Positions 26,146-35,251 of a stretch of DNA of 64,000 nucleotides are shown one piece after another. Source of the DNA: Xylanibacter muris (GTDB taxonomy: Bacteria; Bacteroidota; Bacteroidia; Bacteroidales; Bacteroidaceae). The stretch covers positions 421,996-485,995 of the forward strand of contig NZ_JABKKF010000002.1 of assembly GCF_013166605.1 (NCBI RefSeq), in the 5' to 3' direction. Each line of letters starts with the position of its first letter. The first letter of the stretch is position 1. A model generated the notes under the pieces. The model searched no databases. It had not been told where the DNA came from and saw nothing but the letters and a program-made list of their open reading frames with translations. The translations under genes and the position numbers were made by a program.

Positions 26146-27303
26146 ATGAGTATATTGAGAAATTATCTTAATAAGATAAAGCCCCATTTTGATGACGGGG
26201 GAAGGCTGCATGCTTTCAGAAGTGTGTATGACGGAATGGAAACATTCCTTTATGTGCCGAACAATACGTCAGTAAGCGGAGTGAACATACATGATTCAAT
26301 AGATTCCAAAAGGATAATGAGTTTTGTGGTGATTGCTCTTTTACCGGCACTACTGTTCGGTATGTATAATATTGGATATCAGAATTATATGGCTGCCGGT
26401 GAAATGGAAACTGTATCGTTCGTGAGCGTGTTCGCTTATGGTTTCCTGGCCGTACTGCCAAAGATTCTGGTAAGCTATATAGTGGGGCTTGGCATCGAGT
26501 TTGCGTGGGCACAGTGGAAAGGCGAAGAGATACAGGAGGGGTTCCTCGTGTCCGGAATATTGATTCCTCTTGTTGTTCCTGTGGGATGTCCGCTTTGGAT
26601 GCTTGCGGTTGCGGTTGCATTTAGTGTCGTGTTTGCCAAGGAGATTTTCGGAGGTACCGGCATGAATATATTTAATGTCGCCCTCGTTGCCCGTGCGTTT
26701 CTGTTCTTTTCTTATCCGTCAATGATGAGCGGTGATGCTATATGGGTGGCTGACGATAAGATTCTGGGTCTTGGAAACGCGTTGCCCGATACCTTTACGT
26801 GCGCCACACCGCTTGCCCAGGCGGCTCAGGGAACGGAAATTCCATATTCGATGTCTGATATGGTGCTCGGTTTCATACCGGGAAGTATCGGTGAGACCAG
26901 TGTCATAGCCATTGTTATCGGTGCATTTATATTGCTTGTCACCGGTGTGGCAAGTTGGAAAACCATGCTCAGCGTGTTTGTAGGCGGTGCTGCCACCGCA
27001 TTTGTTTTTGAATCGGCAGGAGCTTCCGCTATACATTGGTATGAGCATCTTGTGCTTGGAGGTTTTGCTTTCGGTGCGGTGTTTATGGCTACTGATCCTG
27101 TTACCAGTGCACGTACGGAGAAAGGCAAATATGTGTTCGGTCTCCTTATAGGTTTTATGGCTATACTCATACGTGTTCTTAATCCAGGTTATCCTGAAGG
27201 CATGATGCTTGCAATCCTGTTTGCAAATATGTTTGCCCCGCTGATAGACTATTGTGTGGTGCAGGCCAATATCTCGAAGAGAATGAAACGTTTAACCCGT
27301 TGA
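26146..27303 (+). CDS. nqrB: Na+-translocating NADH:quinone oxidoreductase subunit B
   Basis: This 385-residue membrane subunit carries covalently bound FMN and riboflavin and lies on the electron and sodium path. The likely flavinylated threonine is in GSIGETSVIAI (Thr251), by analogy with NqrB and RnfD proteins. Other marks are EGFLVSGILIPLVVPVGCPLW (LIPLVVPVGCPLW) and the FGGTGMNIFNVALVARAF region. It starts 65 bp after nqrA. The FMN transferase ApbE needed to mature it is not in this window. Confidence 0.96.
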   Translation: MSILRNYLNKIKPHFDDGGRLHAFRSVYDGMETFLYVPNNTSVSGVNIHDSIDSKRIMSFVVIALLPALLFGMYNIGYQNYMAAGEMETVSFVSVFAYGFLAVLPKILVSYIVGLGIEFAWAQWKGEEIQEGFLVSGILIPLVVPVGCPLWMLAVAVAFSVVFAKEIFGGTGMNIFNVALVARAFLFFSYPSMMSGDAIWVADDKILGLGNALPDTFTCATPLAQAAQGTEIPYSMSDMVLGFIPGSIGETSVIAIVIGAFILLVTGVASWKTMLSVFVGGAATAFVFESAGASAIHWYEHLVLGGFAFGAVFMATDPVTSARTEKGKYVFGLLIGFMAILIRVLNPGYPEGMMLAILFANMFAPLIDYCVVQANISKRMKRLTR

Positions 27304-27318
27304 AAACACCTGATAGTT

Positions 27319-28044
27319 ATGACAGAAGAGAAAAAGAGTGGTTTGAACACCAATTCAAATCCATACATTATTATATATAGTTCAATATTGGTGATTGTTG
27401 TGGCTTTCCTTTTGGCTTTCGTCTCACGTTCGCTTAAGCCGGTTCAGGATATTAATGTCGCCTTGGACAAGAAGAAGCAGATATTGGCATCGTTGAATAT
27501 CCGCGGCCTTGATGATGCGGCATCGGCAGAGAAATACTCACAGGTTGTTGTGGCAGACATGATCATAGACGAGCATGGCGACACGCTGGCTTCCGGAAGC
27601 AAAGGCGGTGAGAAGGATGCCTTCGTGCTCAACAGTGCGTCATATAAGGCAGGTAAGCTGGCGCTGTTTGTATGCAATGTTGACGGACAGACCAAATATG
27701 TCGTTCCTGTCTACGGTATGGGACTCTGGGGAGCGATATGGGGATATATCGCCATAGACAGCGATAAATCAACGGTTTACGGAGCTTACTTCAACCATGA
27801 CAGCGAGACCGCCGGACTTGGTGCAGAGATAAAAGACAGTAAGGCGTGGCAGGACCAGTTTATAGGAAAGAAGATTTTTTCCGCCGGTTCTGACGATGTG
27901 GCGTTGAAGGTATTGAAGAAAAGCGATGTGAAGGATCCCGTTACCCAGTGCGATGGAGTTACAGGAGCAACACTTACATGTAATGGTGTGAGTGCGATGC
28001 TGGAGGAGGGATTGTCTAAGTATAAGGTGTTTTTATTAAGATAA
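27319..28044 (+). CDS. nqrC: Na+-translocating NADH:quinone oxidoreductase subunit C
   Basis: This 241-residue subunit has one N-terminal helix (YIIIYSSILVIVVAFLLAF) and a periplasmic domain that carries covalent FMN. The flavinylation motif is CDGVTGATLTCNGV (residues 211-224). Upstream GLWGAIWGYIAID and AGLGAEIKDSKAW are typical of the FMN-binding domain. It follows nqrB by 15 bp. A 92-bp gap separates it from nqrD, longer than other spacings in this operon. Confidence 0.96.
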   Translation: MTEEKKSGLNTNSNPYIIIYSSILVIVVAFLLAFVSRSLKPVQDINVALDKKKQILASLNIRGLDDAASAEKYSQVVVADMIIDEHGDTLASGSKGGEKDAFVLNSASYKAGKLALFVCNVDGQTKYVVPVYGMGLWGAIWGYIAIDSDKSTVYGAYFNHDSETAGLGAEIKDSKAWQDQFIGKKIFSAGSDDVALKVLKKSDVKDPVTQCDGVTGATLTCNGVSAMLEEGLSKYKVFLLR

Positions 28045-28136
28045 ACTGCAGGCCTGATGCGGAAGCGTAATTGTTTCGGTTATGCTGAGGCGGGGCGTTT
28101 ATTCAAAATGAAGTTTAAAATATAAAGAAAAAGAAT

Positions 28137-28763
28137 ATGGGCAAGATATTTTCAAAAGAGAATAAAGAGGTGTTTGTAAAGCCTCTCAGTCTTGACAATC
28201 CTGTATTGGTGCAAGTTCTTGGAATATGTTCGGCTCTTGCTGTCACATCACAGCTTAAGCCGGCCATAGTGATGGGGCTTGCCGTGACAGTTATTACCGG
28301 ATTTTCAAACGTCATCATATCCGTGATACGCAAGACCATACCGACGCGTATAAGAATCATTGTTCAGCTTGTTGTTGTGGCGGCTCTTGTAACAGTCGTC
28401 AGTCAGGTGTTGAAGGCGTTTGCATACGATGTGAGTGTTCAGCTGTCTGTCTATGTAGGACTGATTATAACCAACTGCATCCTTATGGGCCGCCTTGAGG
28501 CCTTTGCCATGATAAACAAGCCTTTGCCGAGCCTTATAGACGGCATAAGCAATGGTCTTGGATATGCCGCCATACTTGTGATGGTAGGATTTTTCAGGGA
28601 ATTTTTCGGACGCGGAACCGTTCTCGGCATTCAGGTGATTCCTCAAAGCGTGTATGACGCAGGATATGTCAATAACGGTTTGATGACCATGCCTGCCATG
28701 GCTCTGATACTTGTCGGTTGTATAATATGGATTCACAGGGCTTATTTTTATAAGGAGGATTAA
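28137..28763 (+). CDS. nqrD: Na+-translocating NADH:quinone oxidoreductase subunit D
   Basis: This is a six-helix membrane subunit (208 residues) of the NqrDE/RnfAE family. NqrD and NqrE form a pseudo-symmetric pair that holds an iron centre between them. Family stretches are DNPVLVQVLGICSALAVT (near residue 20), NCILMGRLEAFAM near 115, and VMVGFFREFFGRGTVLG near 150. The 3-bp gap to nqrE suggests coupled translation. Confidence 0.96.
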   Translation: MGKIFSKENKEVFVKPLSLDNPVLVQVLGICSALAVTSQLKPAIVMGLAVTVITGFSNVIISVIRKTIPTRIRIIVQLVVVAALVTVVSQVLKAFAYDVSVQLSVYVGLIITNCILMGRLEAFAMINKPLPSLIDGISNGLGYAAILVMVGFFREFFGRGTVLGIQVIPQSVYDAGYVNNGLMTMPAMALILVGCIIWIHRAYFYKED

Positions 28764-28766
28764 TTT

Positions 28767-29393
28767 ATGGAGCATATTATAAGTTTGTTTTTCAGGTCCA
28801 TCTTTGTGGACAACATGATATTTGCGTTTTTTCTCGGAATGTGCTCATATCTTGCGGTGTCGAAGAATGTGAAGACATCGCTTGGCTTGGGTATTGCCGT
28901 TACGTTTGTGTTGCTTGTCACTGTGCCGGTGGACTATATCCTTCAGACCATGGTTCTTGGTCCGGATTGTATCATCAGGGGTGTTGACCTTTCGTATCTT
29001 AGTTTCATACTGTTTATTGCTGTCATTGCAGGTATTGTCCAGCTTGTGGAAATGATAGTTGAGAGATTCTCTCCGTCGCTTTATGCCGCGCTCGGTATCT
29101 TTCTTCCGCTTATTGCGGTAAACTGTGCCATTATGGGTGCGTCGCTTTTCATGCAGCAGCGTATCGGCCTTGACCCGGCCAACAGCCAGTATATAGGCAA
29201 TATATGGGATGCCTTGGTATATGCCGCAGGTAGCGGAATAGGATGGACGCTTGCCATTGTGTCGATGGGGGCCATCCGTGAGAAGATGCAGTATAGCGAT
29301 GTGCCTAAGCCGCTTCAGGGCTTGGGTATTACTTTTATCACTGTCGGCCTTATGGCTATGGCAATGATGTGTTTTTCCGGTTTAAACATTTAA
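28767..29393 (+). CDS. nqrE: Na+-translocating NADH:quinone oxidoreductase subunit E
   Basis: This is a six-helix membrane subunit (208 residues), paralogous to NqrD with inverted topology. Conserved parts are [20 protein letters not shown] near the start ([12 protein letters not shown]) and [11 protein letters not shown] near residue 125, each with the cysteine that ligates the intramembrane iron. It lies between nqrD and nqrF with gaps of 3 and 6 bp. Confidence 0.96.
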   Translation: MEHIISLFFRSIFVDNMIFAFFLGMCSYLAVSKNVKTSLGLGIAVTFVLLVTVPVDYILQTMVLGPDCIIRGVDLSYLSFILFIAVIAGIVQLVEMIVERFSPSLYAALGIFLPLIAVNCAIMGASLFMQQRIGLDPANSQYIGNIWDALVYAAGSGIGWTLAIVSMGAIREKMQYSDVPKPLQGLGITFITVGLMAMAMMCFSGLNI

Positions 29394-29399
29394 TTTCTT

Positions 29400-30671
29400 A
29401 TGGGACAGTTTATATTAGCAAGTATACTTGTGTTTCTTGTCACTATATTGTTGCTGGTGATTATCTTGCTTATGGCGAAGAAATATCTTACTCCTGGCGG
29501 CAATGTGACAATAACCATCAACGGCGACAAGAAGTTATCCGTGCCGCAGGGGGCAAGCCTTATGTCTACCCTGACAGACAATGGAATATATCTTCCTTCC
29601 GCATGTGGCGGAAAATCATCATGCGGACAGTGTAAGGTGCAGGTGCTTGAAGGCGGAGGCGAAATCCTTGACTCGGAAAAGCCTCATTTCACACGCAGGC
29701 AAATCAAGGACCATTGGCGTTTGGGGTGCCAGTGTAAGGTTAACGGAGACATGGGCATAAAGCTGCCGGAAAGCGTCATGGGAGTGAAAGAGTGGGAGTG
29801 TACTGTCATCTCGAATAAGAATGTGTCGAGCTTTATCAAGGAGTTTATCGTCCAGCTTCCTCCGGGAGAACACATGGATTTCGTTCCCGGCTCATACGCT
29901 CAGATAAACATTCCGGCTTATGACTGTATCGACTATGACAAGGATTTCGACAAGGCGGATATCGGTGAGAGATATGTCTCGACATGGGAACATTTCAATA
30001 TATTCTCGTTGAAAGCACATAATCCTGTAGATACGGTGCGTGCTTATTCCATGGCAAACTATCCCGCTGAGGGTGACCGTATAATGTTGACGGTGAGAAT
30101 TGCCACCACTCCGTTCAAGCCACGTCCTGAAGTAGGTTTCATGGATGTGCCTACAGGTATCGCATCGTCATATATTTTCTCGAGAAAACCAGGCGATAAG
30201 GTGATAATGAGCGGTCCTTACGGAGATTTCCATCCCATATTTGACTCTAAGAAGGAGATGATATGGGTTGGTGGAGGCGCCGGTATGGCTCCGTTGCGTG
30301 CACAGATTATGCACATGACGAAAACTCTCCACACCCGAGACCGTGAAATGCATTACTTCTATGGTGCACGTTCGCTCAGTGAGGTGTTTTATCTTAACGA
30401 TTTTCTTGAGCTTGAAAAGGAATATTCAAATTTCCATTTCCATCTTGCTCTTGACAGGCCGGATCCGGAAGCTGATGCGGCAGGAGTAAAATATACCGCC
30501 GGCTTTGTACATCAGGTTATGCTCGACACATATCTGAAAGACCATGAGGCACCGGAAGATATAGAATACTATATGTGCGGTCCTGGTCCTATGTCGAAGG
30601 CGGTTGTGAATATGCTTGACAGTCTCGGGGTGGAACCTTCTTCCATCATGTACGATAACTTCGGGGGATAG
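29400..30671 (+). CDS. nqrF: Na+-translocating NADH:quinone oxidoreductase subunit F
   Basis: This 423-residue subunit is the NADH-oxidising input of Nqr. It has an N-terminal helix, a 2Fe-2S plant-type ferredoxin domain with SACGGKSSCGQCKV and a distant GCQCKV cysteine, then FAD-binding (RAYSMANYP near residue 220) and NADH-binding (GGGAGMAPLRAQI, near residue 297) domains of ferredoxin-reductase type, ending in YYMCGPGPM and DNFGG. It is the last gene before the terminator. Confidence 0.97.
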   Translation: MGQFILASILVFLVTILLLVIILLMAKKYLTPGGNVTITINGDKKLSVPQGASLMSTLTDNGIYLPSACGGKSSCGQCKVQVLEGGGEILDSEKPHFTRRQIKDHWRLGCQCKVNGDMGIKLPESVMGVKEWECTVISNKNVSSFIKEFIVQLPPGEHMDFVPGSYAQINIPAYDCIDYDKDFDKADIGERYVSTWEHFNIFSLKAHNPVDTVRAYSMANYPAEGDRIMLTVRIATTPFKPRPEVGFMDVPTGIASSYIFSRKPGDKVIMSGPYGDFHPIFDSKKEMIWVGGGAGMAPLRAQIMHMTKTLHTRDREMHYFYGARSLSEVFYLNDFLELEKEYSNFHFHLALDRPDPEADAAGVKYTAGFVHQVMLDTYLKDHEAPEDIEYYMCGPGPMSKAVVNMLDSLGVEPSSIMYDNFGG

Positions 30672-30690
30672 GTTTATTATTTCCGTATAT

Positions 30691-30736
30691 AAAGCTATAA
30701 GGTCGCTGAAAACTTTCAGCGGCCTTATAGCTTTAA
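30691..30736 (+). terminator. Terminator of the nqr operon
   Basis: AAGCTATAAGG at about 30692 pairs with CCTTATAGCTT at about 30723, continuing through TCGCTGAAA and TTTCAGCGG for a stem of about 20 bp with a very short loop. It lies 20 bp after nqrF and ends in a short T-run. Confidence 0.85.
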
Positions 30737-30839
30737 TATGGCATGGCGGATTGTTGTAAGCGAATACGGTTGCCTGTCGTATAAAGTGTTCATAATAAAA
30801 ACAGTGATGAAACACTTGTCAAGTCTGTCGCTTCTTATA

Positions 30840-31613
30840 TTATCTTCTTCTGAATTCGGAACAGGTGATGGCTGTTGCAATGGCTACGTTCAGGCTCTCT
30901 GCTGTGTCACCGCTGTTGAAATGAGGTATTAACAGGTGTCTGTTTACGAATCGTCTTACATTATAAGAAATTCCATTTCCTTCATTGCCCATGATAATGA
31001 TGCCGTTGCCGGTCAGTTCCTGCCTGTATATGTCGGAGCCGTCGAGAAGTGTTCCATATATAGGAATTGACGGACTCAGTGAACATAGGAAAGATACGAG
31101 GTCGGTATATTGGATGCAGACATGTGCAAGGCTTCCCATTGTGGCCTGCACCACTTTGGGGTTATAGGCATCGGCGGTATCATTGCTGCATATTATATTG
31201 TCTATGCCAAACCAGTCTGCAATTCGTATTATCGTGCCGAGATTTCCCGGATCCTGCACACCGTCAAGAACAAGTACGAGATTTTCTGACATGTTGCATG
31301 GCGGAATGATATTGTTGCTTTCATACAGGTTTTCTTTGGGAATCCGGAATGTTGCAAGTACCTGTTGTGGATGTTGCAGGAAACTTATCTTTCTGAGTTC
31401 TTCGTCTGTAACTTCTATGATGTCACTTTCCGTTGAATGACTGTTATCATTATTCTCCAGCCATTCTTTTGTTGCTATGATTGTTTGCGGAGCATATTTT
31501 TTGAACATCTCACTTATGATTTTCGGGCCTTCGGCAACAAATAGTCTGTTTTTTTTGCGGCCTTTTTTATGTTCAAGTGATTTTACTGTCTTTATGAGGT
31601 TCTTACTGAGCAT
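30840..31613 (-). CDS. SpoU-family (TrmH/RlmB) 2'-O-ribose RNA methyltransferase
   Basis: This 257-residue SPOUT methyltransferase uses S-adenosylmethionine to methylate a ribose 2'-OH in rRNA or tRNA. The N-terminal substrate-binding domain includes FVAEGPKIISEMF. The trefoil-knot domain shows motif 1 QDPGNLGTIIRIADWFG, motif 2 IMGNEGNGIS, and motif 3 LLIPHFNSGDTAESLNVAIA (parts LLIPHF and AESLNVAIA). The exact RNA target cannot be told. It is divergent from the TamL gene, with promoters of the two genes overlapping in the 89-bp gap. Confidence 0.92.
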   Translation of the reverse strand: MLSKNLIKTVKSLEHKKGRKKNRLFVAEGPKIISEMFKKYAPQTIIATKEWLENNDNSHSTESDIIEVTDEELRKISFLQHPQQVLATFRIPKENLYESNNIIPPCNMSENLVLVLDGVQDPGNLGTIIRIADWFGIDNIICSNDTADAYNPKVVQATMGSLAHVCIQYTDLVSFLCSLSPSIPIYGTLLDGSDIYRQELTGNGIIIMGNEGNGISYNVRRFVNRHLLIPHFNSGDTAESLNVAIATAITCSEFRRR

Positions 31614-31663
31614 AGATGTAAACTAATGTGTACTTTAGTATAAAAAAATAAAGAAACTTGCGG

Positions 31664-31694
31664 CAAAGTTACAAATAATGTTTTAACTTTGCAA
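31664..31694 (-). promoter_or_regulatory. Promoter of the SpoU methyltransferase, overlapping the divergent TamL promoter
   Basis: On the minus strand a -7 box TAacTTTG (complement at 31664-31671) lies 20 bp from a TTG (complement at 31692-31694). The plus-strand -7 box of TamL, TAacTTTG at 31684-31691, sits between them and abuts the minus -33, so polymerase binding at the two promoters should be mutually exclusive. Confidence 0.65.
31684..31691 (+). promoter_or_regulatory. -7 box upstream of TamL
   Basis: TAacTTTG fits the Bacteroidota -7 consensus. A TTG at 31658-31660 is 23 bp upstream, slightly long. Transcription would start only a few bases before the ATG at 31703, which favours the second ATG at 31751 or a nearly leaderless message. 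Confidence 0.6.
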
Positions 31695-31702
31695 TCCAAA
31701 AT

Positions 31703-33985
31703 ATGAAATTAATGTGCAATATCCATACGGTCTTGGTCAGGCATTTTTGTATGATGTCAATATATTTTGTATTGGCATTGTTGTTGACGGCATGCTCTAC
31801 CACAAAATTTGTGCCGGACGGAAGCTATTTGCTGAATAAGGTTGATGTGGAAGTGGAAGGCCGGTATCCCGATATAAACATTGGACAGATGAAGTCATAT
31901 TTGCGCCAGCACGCAAATTCAAGATGGTTTTCCACACTTAAAATACCTCTTGCCACTTATTCTCTTTCCGGGCGGGATACGGCTAAATGGATTAACAGGA
32001 CACTCCGCTCCATAGGTGAGGCTCCGGTACTGTATGATTCTGTGCATGCGGCCATGTCTTGTGATGATTTGAGACGGGAGTTGCAGAATGAGGGATATCT
32101 TTCTGCATCGGTGGATGTCGGAACAGAGATAAAGGGCAAGAAAATAAATATATATTACAGGCTCCGTCCGGGTTCTGCCTATTATACAGGCAAGGTCCGG
32201 TATGTCATTGCAGATAAGGAAATAGGAAGGCTTCTTGAAGAAAATGATGTCCTTGCCCGCAGGCTTAAAAGTGGACGAAAGTTTAATGTGCTGGAACTGG
32301 ATAATGAGAGAAAAAGAATTACGGGATTTCTTGTAAACAACGGTTATTATAAATTCAACAAGGAATTTATATCGTTTGTTGCGGATACGGTTGCCGGAAG
32401 GAAACAGGTGGATGTGACACTGTTGCTGCATAAGTTCCGTACAAATAGTGTTAAGGATTCTGTTCATCCGCGGTTTATAGTCAGGAATATAAAGTTTCAT
32501 AGCAATGATGCGGCGGATTCAGTCATAAAACTCCGCCATAGTGTTCTCGAAGCCAATAATTTTGTGACGCCCGGAAAATACTATTCTGCATTGGACCTTA
32601 GAAAGACATACAGCCACTTCGGACGCCTGCAGGCGGTGAAGTATACAAACGTGTCTTTCACGGAACTTATAGGCAACCGGTATATAAACAGTATGGAGGA
32701 AAATGTGCCTCACATGCTTGACTGTAATATATATATAAATACCAATAAGCCGGGTTCGATAAGTTTCCAGCCGGAAGGAACGAATACGGCGGGAGATCTT
32801 GGTGCGGCCGCATCTTTGACTTACCAGAACAGAAACCTTTTTCATGGTTCAGAACTGCTTAGCATAGAGTTTCGTGGAGCATACGAGGCGATAAAGGGGC
32901 TGGAGGGATATGCAAATGATAATTTTGAAGAATTCAGCGTGGAGACATCGCTGATGTTTCCGCGGTTTATTGCTCCGTTTCTTTCCCGTGGCTTTAAACG
33001 GAGAAATCTTGCCACATCGGAAGTGTCTGTGATGTATGACCTCCAGAACAGGCCGGAGTATCACAGGCGCGTTCTGTCACTGGCATGGCGTTATAAGTGG
33101 AATGATGCCAATCATCATGACAGGTATAATGTCGATTTGCTGGCCATCAATTATGTTTCCATGCCTTGGATTTCTGATAAGTTTAAAAAGGATTATCTTG
33201 AGGATGAGACAAACTATAATGCAATCCTCAGATATAATTATGAGGATTTGCTTATAATGAAGACCGGTTTCGGTTTTTCATACAATAACGGGCGTTATGC
33301 AATAAAGACAAACATGGAGACTGCCGGCAATATTTTAGGATTGGCCGCACGAATGTTCAATGCTCCTAAGAACAGTCTCGGACAGCGTGAGACTTTCCTC
33401 GTGGCTTTTGCGCAATATGTGAAAGGGGATGTCGACTTTACACGCAATATTGTGTTTGATTATAACAACTCACTTGTATTCCATTTCGGTTTTGGAATAG
33501 CATGGCCGTATGGCAACAGCAATATCCTTCCTTTCGAGAAAAGATATTTTTCCGGAGGCGCCAACAGTGTGAGAGGTTGGGGGGTAAGGTCGTTGGGGCC
33601 TGGCAAATTCCGTGGTACGGACGGCAATATCGACTTCATTAATCAGACTGGAGACTTAAAGATTGACGTCAATCTGGAGTACCGTGCACATTTGTTCTGG
33701 AAGTTTAACGGTGCTTTGTTTATAGATGCAGGAAACATCTGGACACTTAGAGACTATCCTGACCAGCCGGGTGGAAGGTTTAAGTTTACGTCTTTCTATA
33801 ATCAGATAGCTGTTGCGTATGGTCTCGGCATGCGCCTTAACTTTGACTTTTTTATCCTTCGTTTTGATATGGGAATGAAGGCGGTTGATCCGGCCTATAC
33901 GACAAAGAAAGAGCATTATCCTATAGTGAATCCGAAGCTCAGCCGCGATTTTGCTTTCCACTTTGCCGTGGGGTTGCCGTTCTGA
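31703..33985 (+). CDS. tamL: Lipoprotein Omp85 barrel of TamA type (TamL)
   Basis: This 760-residue outer-membrane protein of the BamA/TamA superfamily has POTRA-like repeats (about residues 40-360) and a C-terminal 16-strand barrel. The barrel includes the loop-6 motif YFSGGANSVRGWGVRSLGPG (SGGANSVRGWGVRSLG), the usual RGW/VRGF-type signature. Unlike TamA of Proteobacteria it is a lipoprotein: the lipobox is LLLTACSTT. This matches the TamL form described in Bacteroidota. An internal ATG at 31751 gives a shorter, more typical lipoprotein signal. Its partner TamB is encoded 8 kb away on the other strand. Confidence 0.93.
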   Translation: MKLMCNIHTVLVRHFCMMSIYFVLALLLTACSTTKFVPDGSYLLNKVDVEVEGRYPDINIGQMKSYLRQHANSRWFSTLKIPLATYSLSGRDTAKWINRTLRSIGEAPVLYDSVHAAMSCDDLRRELQNEGYLSASVDVGTEIKGKKINIYYRLRPGSAYYTGKVRYVIADKEIGRLLEENDVLARRLKSGRKFNVLELDNERKRITGFLVNNGYYKFNKEFISFVADTVAGRKQVDVTLLLHKFRTNSVKDSVHPRFIVRNIKFHSNDAADSVIKLRHSVLEANNFVTPGKYYSALDLRKTYSHFGRLQAVKYTNVSFTELIGNRYINSMEENVPHMLDCNIYINTNKPGSISFQPEGTNTAGDLGAAASLTYQNRNLFHGSELLSIEFRGAYEAIKGLEGYANDNFEEFSVETSLMFPRFIAPFLSRGFKRRNLATSEVSVMYDLQNRPEYHRRVLSLAWRYKWNDANHHDRYNVDLLAINYVSMPWISDKFKKDYLEDETNYNAILRYNYEDLLIMKTGFGFSYNNGRYAIKTNMETAGNILGLAARMFNAPKNSLGQRETFLVAFAQYVKGDVDFTRNIVFDYNNSLVFHFGFGIAWPYGNSNILPFEKRYFSGGANSVRGWGVRSLGPGKFRGTDGNIDFINQTGDLKIDVNLEYRAHLFWKFNGALFIDAGNIWTLRDYPDQPGGRFKFTSFYNQIAVAYGLGMRLNFDFFILRFDMGMKAVDPAYTTKKEHYPIVNPKLSRDFAFHFAVGLPF

Positions 33986-33994
33986 CGGTGCGGT

Positions 33995-34441
33995 TTATCT
34001 GTAGGGTGTCAGATTCCGGTTGTTTAGTTCTGCAAGCCATGAATCACCGTGTTTACGGAAAGACAAAACGAATGTGGCTTTGTCCGTTATATGTCCTGGG
34101 CGTCCGATAGTATCTAACTCCATAAAATCGGATACCTCTATTTCCGCTGTTCCTGTGGTCTTGTCTTTACTGACAACAATGTTTCTTATACTGACAGACG
34201 CCCCTTTTTCTTGTGAGCGCAGTATTTCAATGTCATTTTCATGGATATTTGATGCGGTAAAGAGTATATGCTTTTTGCTTTCTTGAGTGCAAAGTGTTGA
34301 GGCTTTATGTAAGTCGTAGTTAAAATATGCTGTTGCAAAGTCTGAAACTGCGGATTCTAATTGTTCTTCGTCACTGCTTTTGCTGCAGCAGGCTAATATA
34401 GCTGCAAGGCATATAAATATGAACGGTCTTGTTCTTCTCAT
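33995..34441 (-). CDS. Small lipoprotein, DUF4878-like
   Basis: This 148-residue lipoprotein has a lipobox at AAILACCSKS. The mature part (EEQLESAVSDFATAYFNYDLHKASTLCT, shown as SDFATAYFNYDL) has the NTF2-like fold pattern of DUF4878 proteins: a helical region, then three or four beta strands ending in DSWLAELNNRNLTPYR. The ATG at 34441 is chosen because it begins a basic n-region (MRRTRPF). Function is unknown. It is convergent with TamL, with only 9 bp between the stops. Confidence 0.7.
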   Translation of the reverse strand: MRRTRPFIFICLAAILACCSKSSDEEQLESAVSDFATAYFNYDLHKASTLCTQESKKHILFTASNIHENDIEILRSQEKGASVSIRNIVVSKDKTTGTAEIEVSDFMELDTIGRPGHITDKATFVLSFRKHGDSWLAELNNRNLTPYR

Positions 34442-34475
34442 CGTTGTTTGCTTTATGTATATCTTATATTTTATA

Positions 34476-34483
34476 CAAAGGTA
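34476..34483 (-). promoter_or_regulatory. -7 box upstream of the DUF4878-like lipoprotein
   Basis: The minus strand reads TAccTTTG (complement CAAAGGTA at 34476-34483), 34 bp before the ATG at 34441. No convincing -33 is found. Confidence 0.55.
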
Positions 34484-34557
34484 ATGCATATTATTAATAA
34501 AAGTGAATTTAGACATTATTTTTTTCAACTCAATGACTGTCATTCGGATTTATTATG

Positions 34558-34565
34558 TAACTTTG
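34558..34565 (+). promoter_or_regulatory. -7 box upstream of the HAD phosphatase
   Basis: TAacTTTG lies 68 bp before the ATG at 34634 in the divergent gap. The -33 region lacks a clear TTTG. Confidence 0.5.
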
Positions 34566-34633
34566 AAAAATAGGATATACAGATATATGATATGTAATTA
34601 TATCTGTTGCGACATGTAATTAAAAACAATATT

Positions 34634-35251
34634 ATGAAAGTAAAGAATCTTATATTTGATTTCGGCAAAGTGCTTGTGGATTATGATGTTATGTCGGTGA
34701 TGCATACATTCTTCGGTGATAATAAAGAAGAGGAGGAAGCATTCAGCCAAACATTCATGTGTAAGAAATTCACAGATGAGTGTGATCTTGAGGAAATACC
34801 TTTTGAGCAAATAATAAGAAAGGCACAGCAGGAGCATCCGCGTTTCAGCGATGCGCTTCAATATTTTTATGACCATTATCTTGATTTTGTCATTGGAGAG
34901 ATGCCGGGGATGAAGCCGTTGCTGGTGAAACTGAAGGAAAAAGGCTTCAAGCTTTATGGACTCACAAACTGGTGCAGTGAAGTGCATAAGGTTATGAAGA
35001 AGTATGATATATTTGATTTGCTTGACGGGTATGTTATTTCTTCTGAAGTGCATCTGTTGAAACCGAATCCCGCTATTTACAGGTATCTTTGCAACCGTTA
35101 CGGTCTGAAGCCGGAGGAATGTCTTTTTGTTGACGATAACTATGCGAATGTATATGCGGCTAAAGATGTGGGAATGTATGCTGTGGCTTTTGTTGGTCCT
35201 GAGATTTATGAGATAGCGGTGAAAAATATATGTTTCAATGACAGAACTTGA
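34634..35251 (+). CDS. HAD-superfamily phosphatase
   Basis: This 205-residue HAD subfamily IA hydrolase shows motif I FDFGKVLVDYD at residue 7 on, motif II LTNW near residue 115, a motif III lysine in HLLKPNPAIY near 148, and motif IV FVDDNYANV near 170. The cap is alpha-helical. The substrate is unknown and could be a sugar phosphate or nucleotide. The frame opens at 34607, but the ATG at 34634 begins the conserved block. Its last 14 bases overlap the O-acetyltransferase gene, so the two are translationally linked. Confidence 0.88.
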   Translation: MKVKNLIFDFGKVLVDYDVMSVMHTFFGDNKEEEEAFSQTFMCKKFTDECDLEEIPFEQIIRKAQQEHPRFSDALQYFYDHYLDFVIGEMPGMKPLLVKLKEKGFKLYGLTNWCSEVHKVMKKYDIFDLLDGYVISSEVHLLKPNPAIYRYLCNRYGLKPEECLFVDDNYANVYAAKDVGMYAVAFVGPEIYEIAVKNICFNDRT

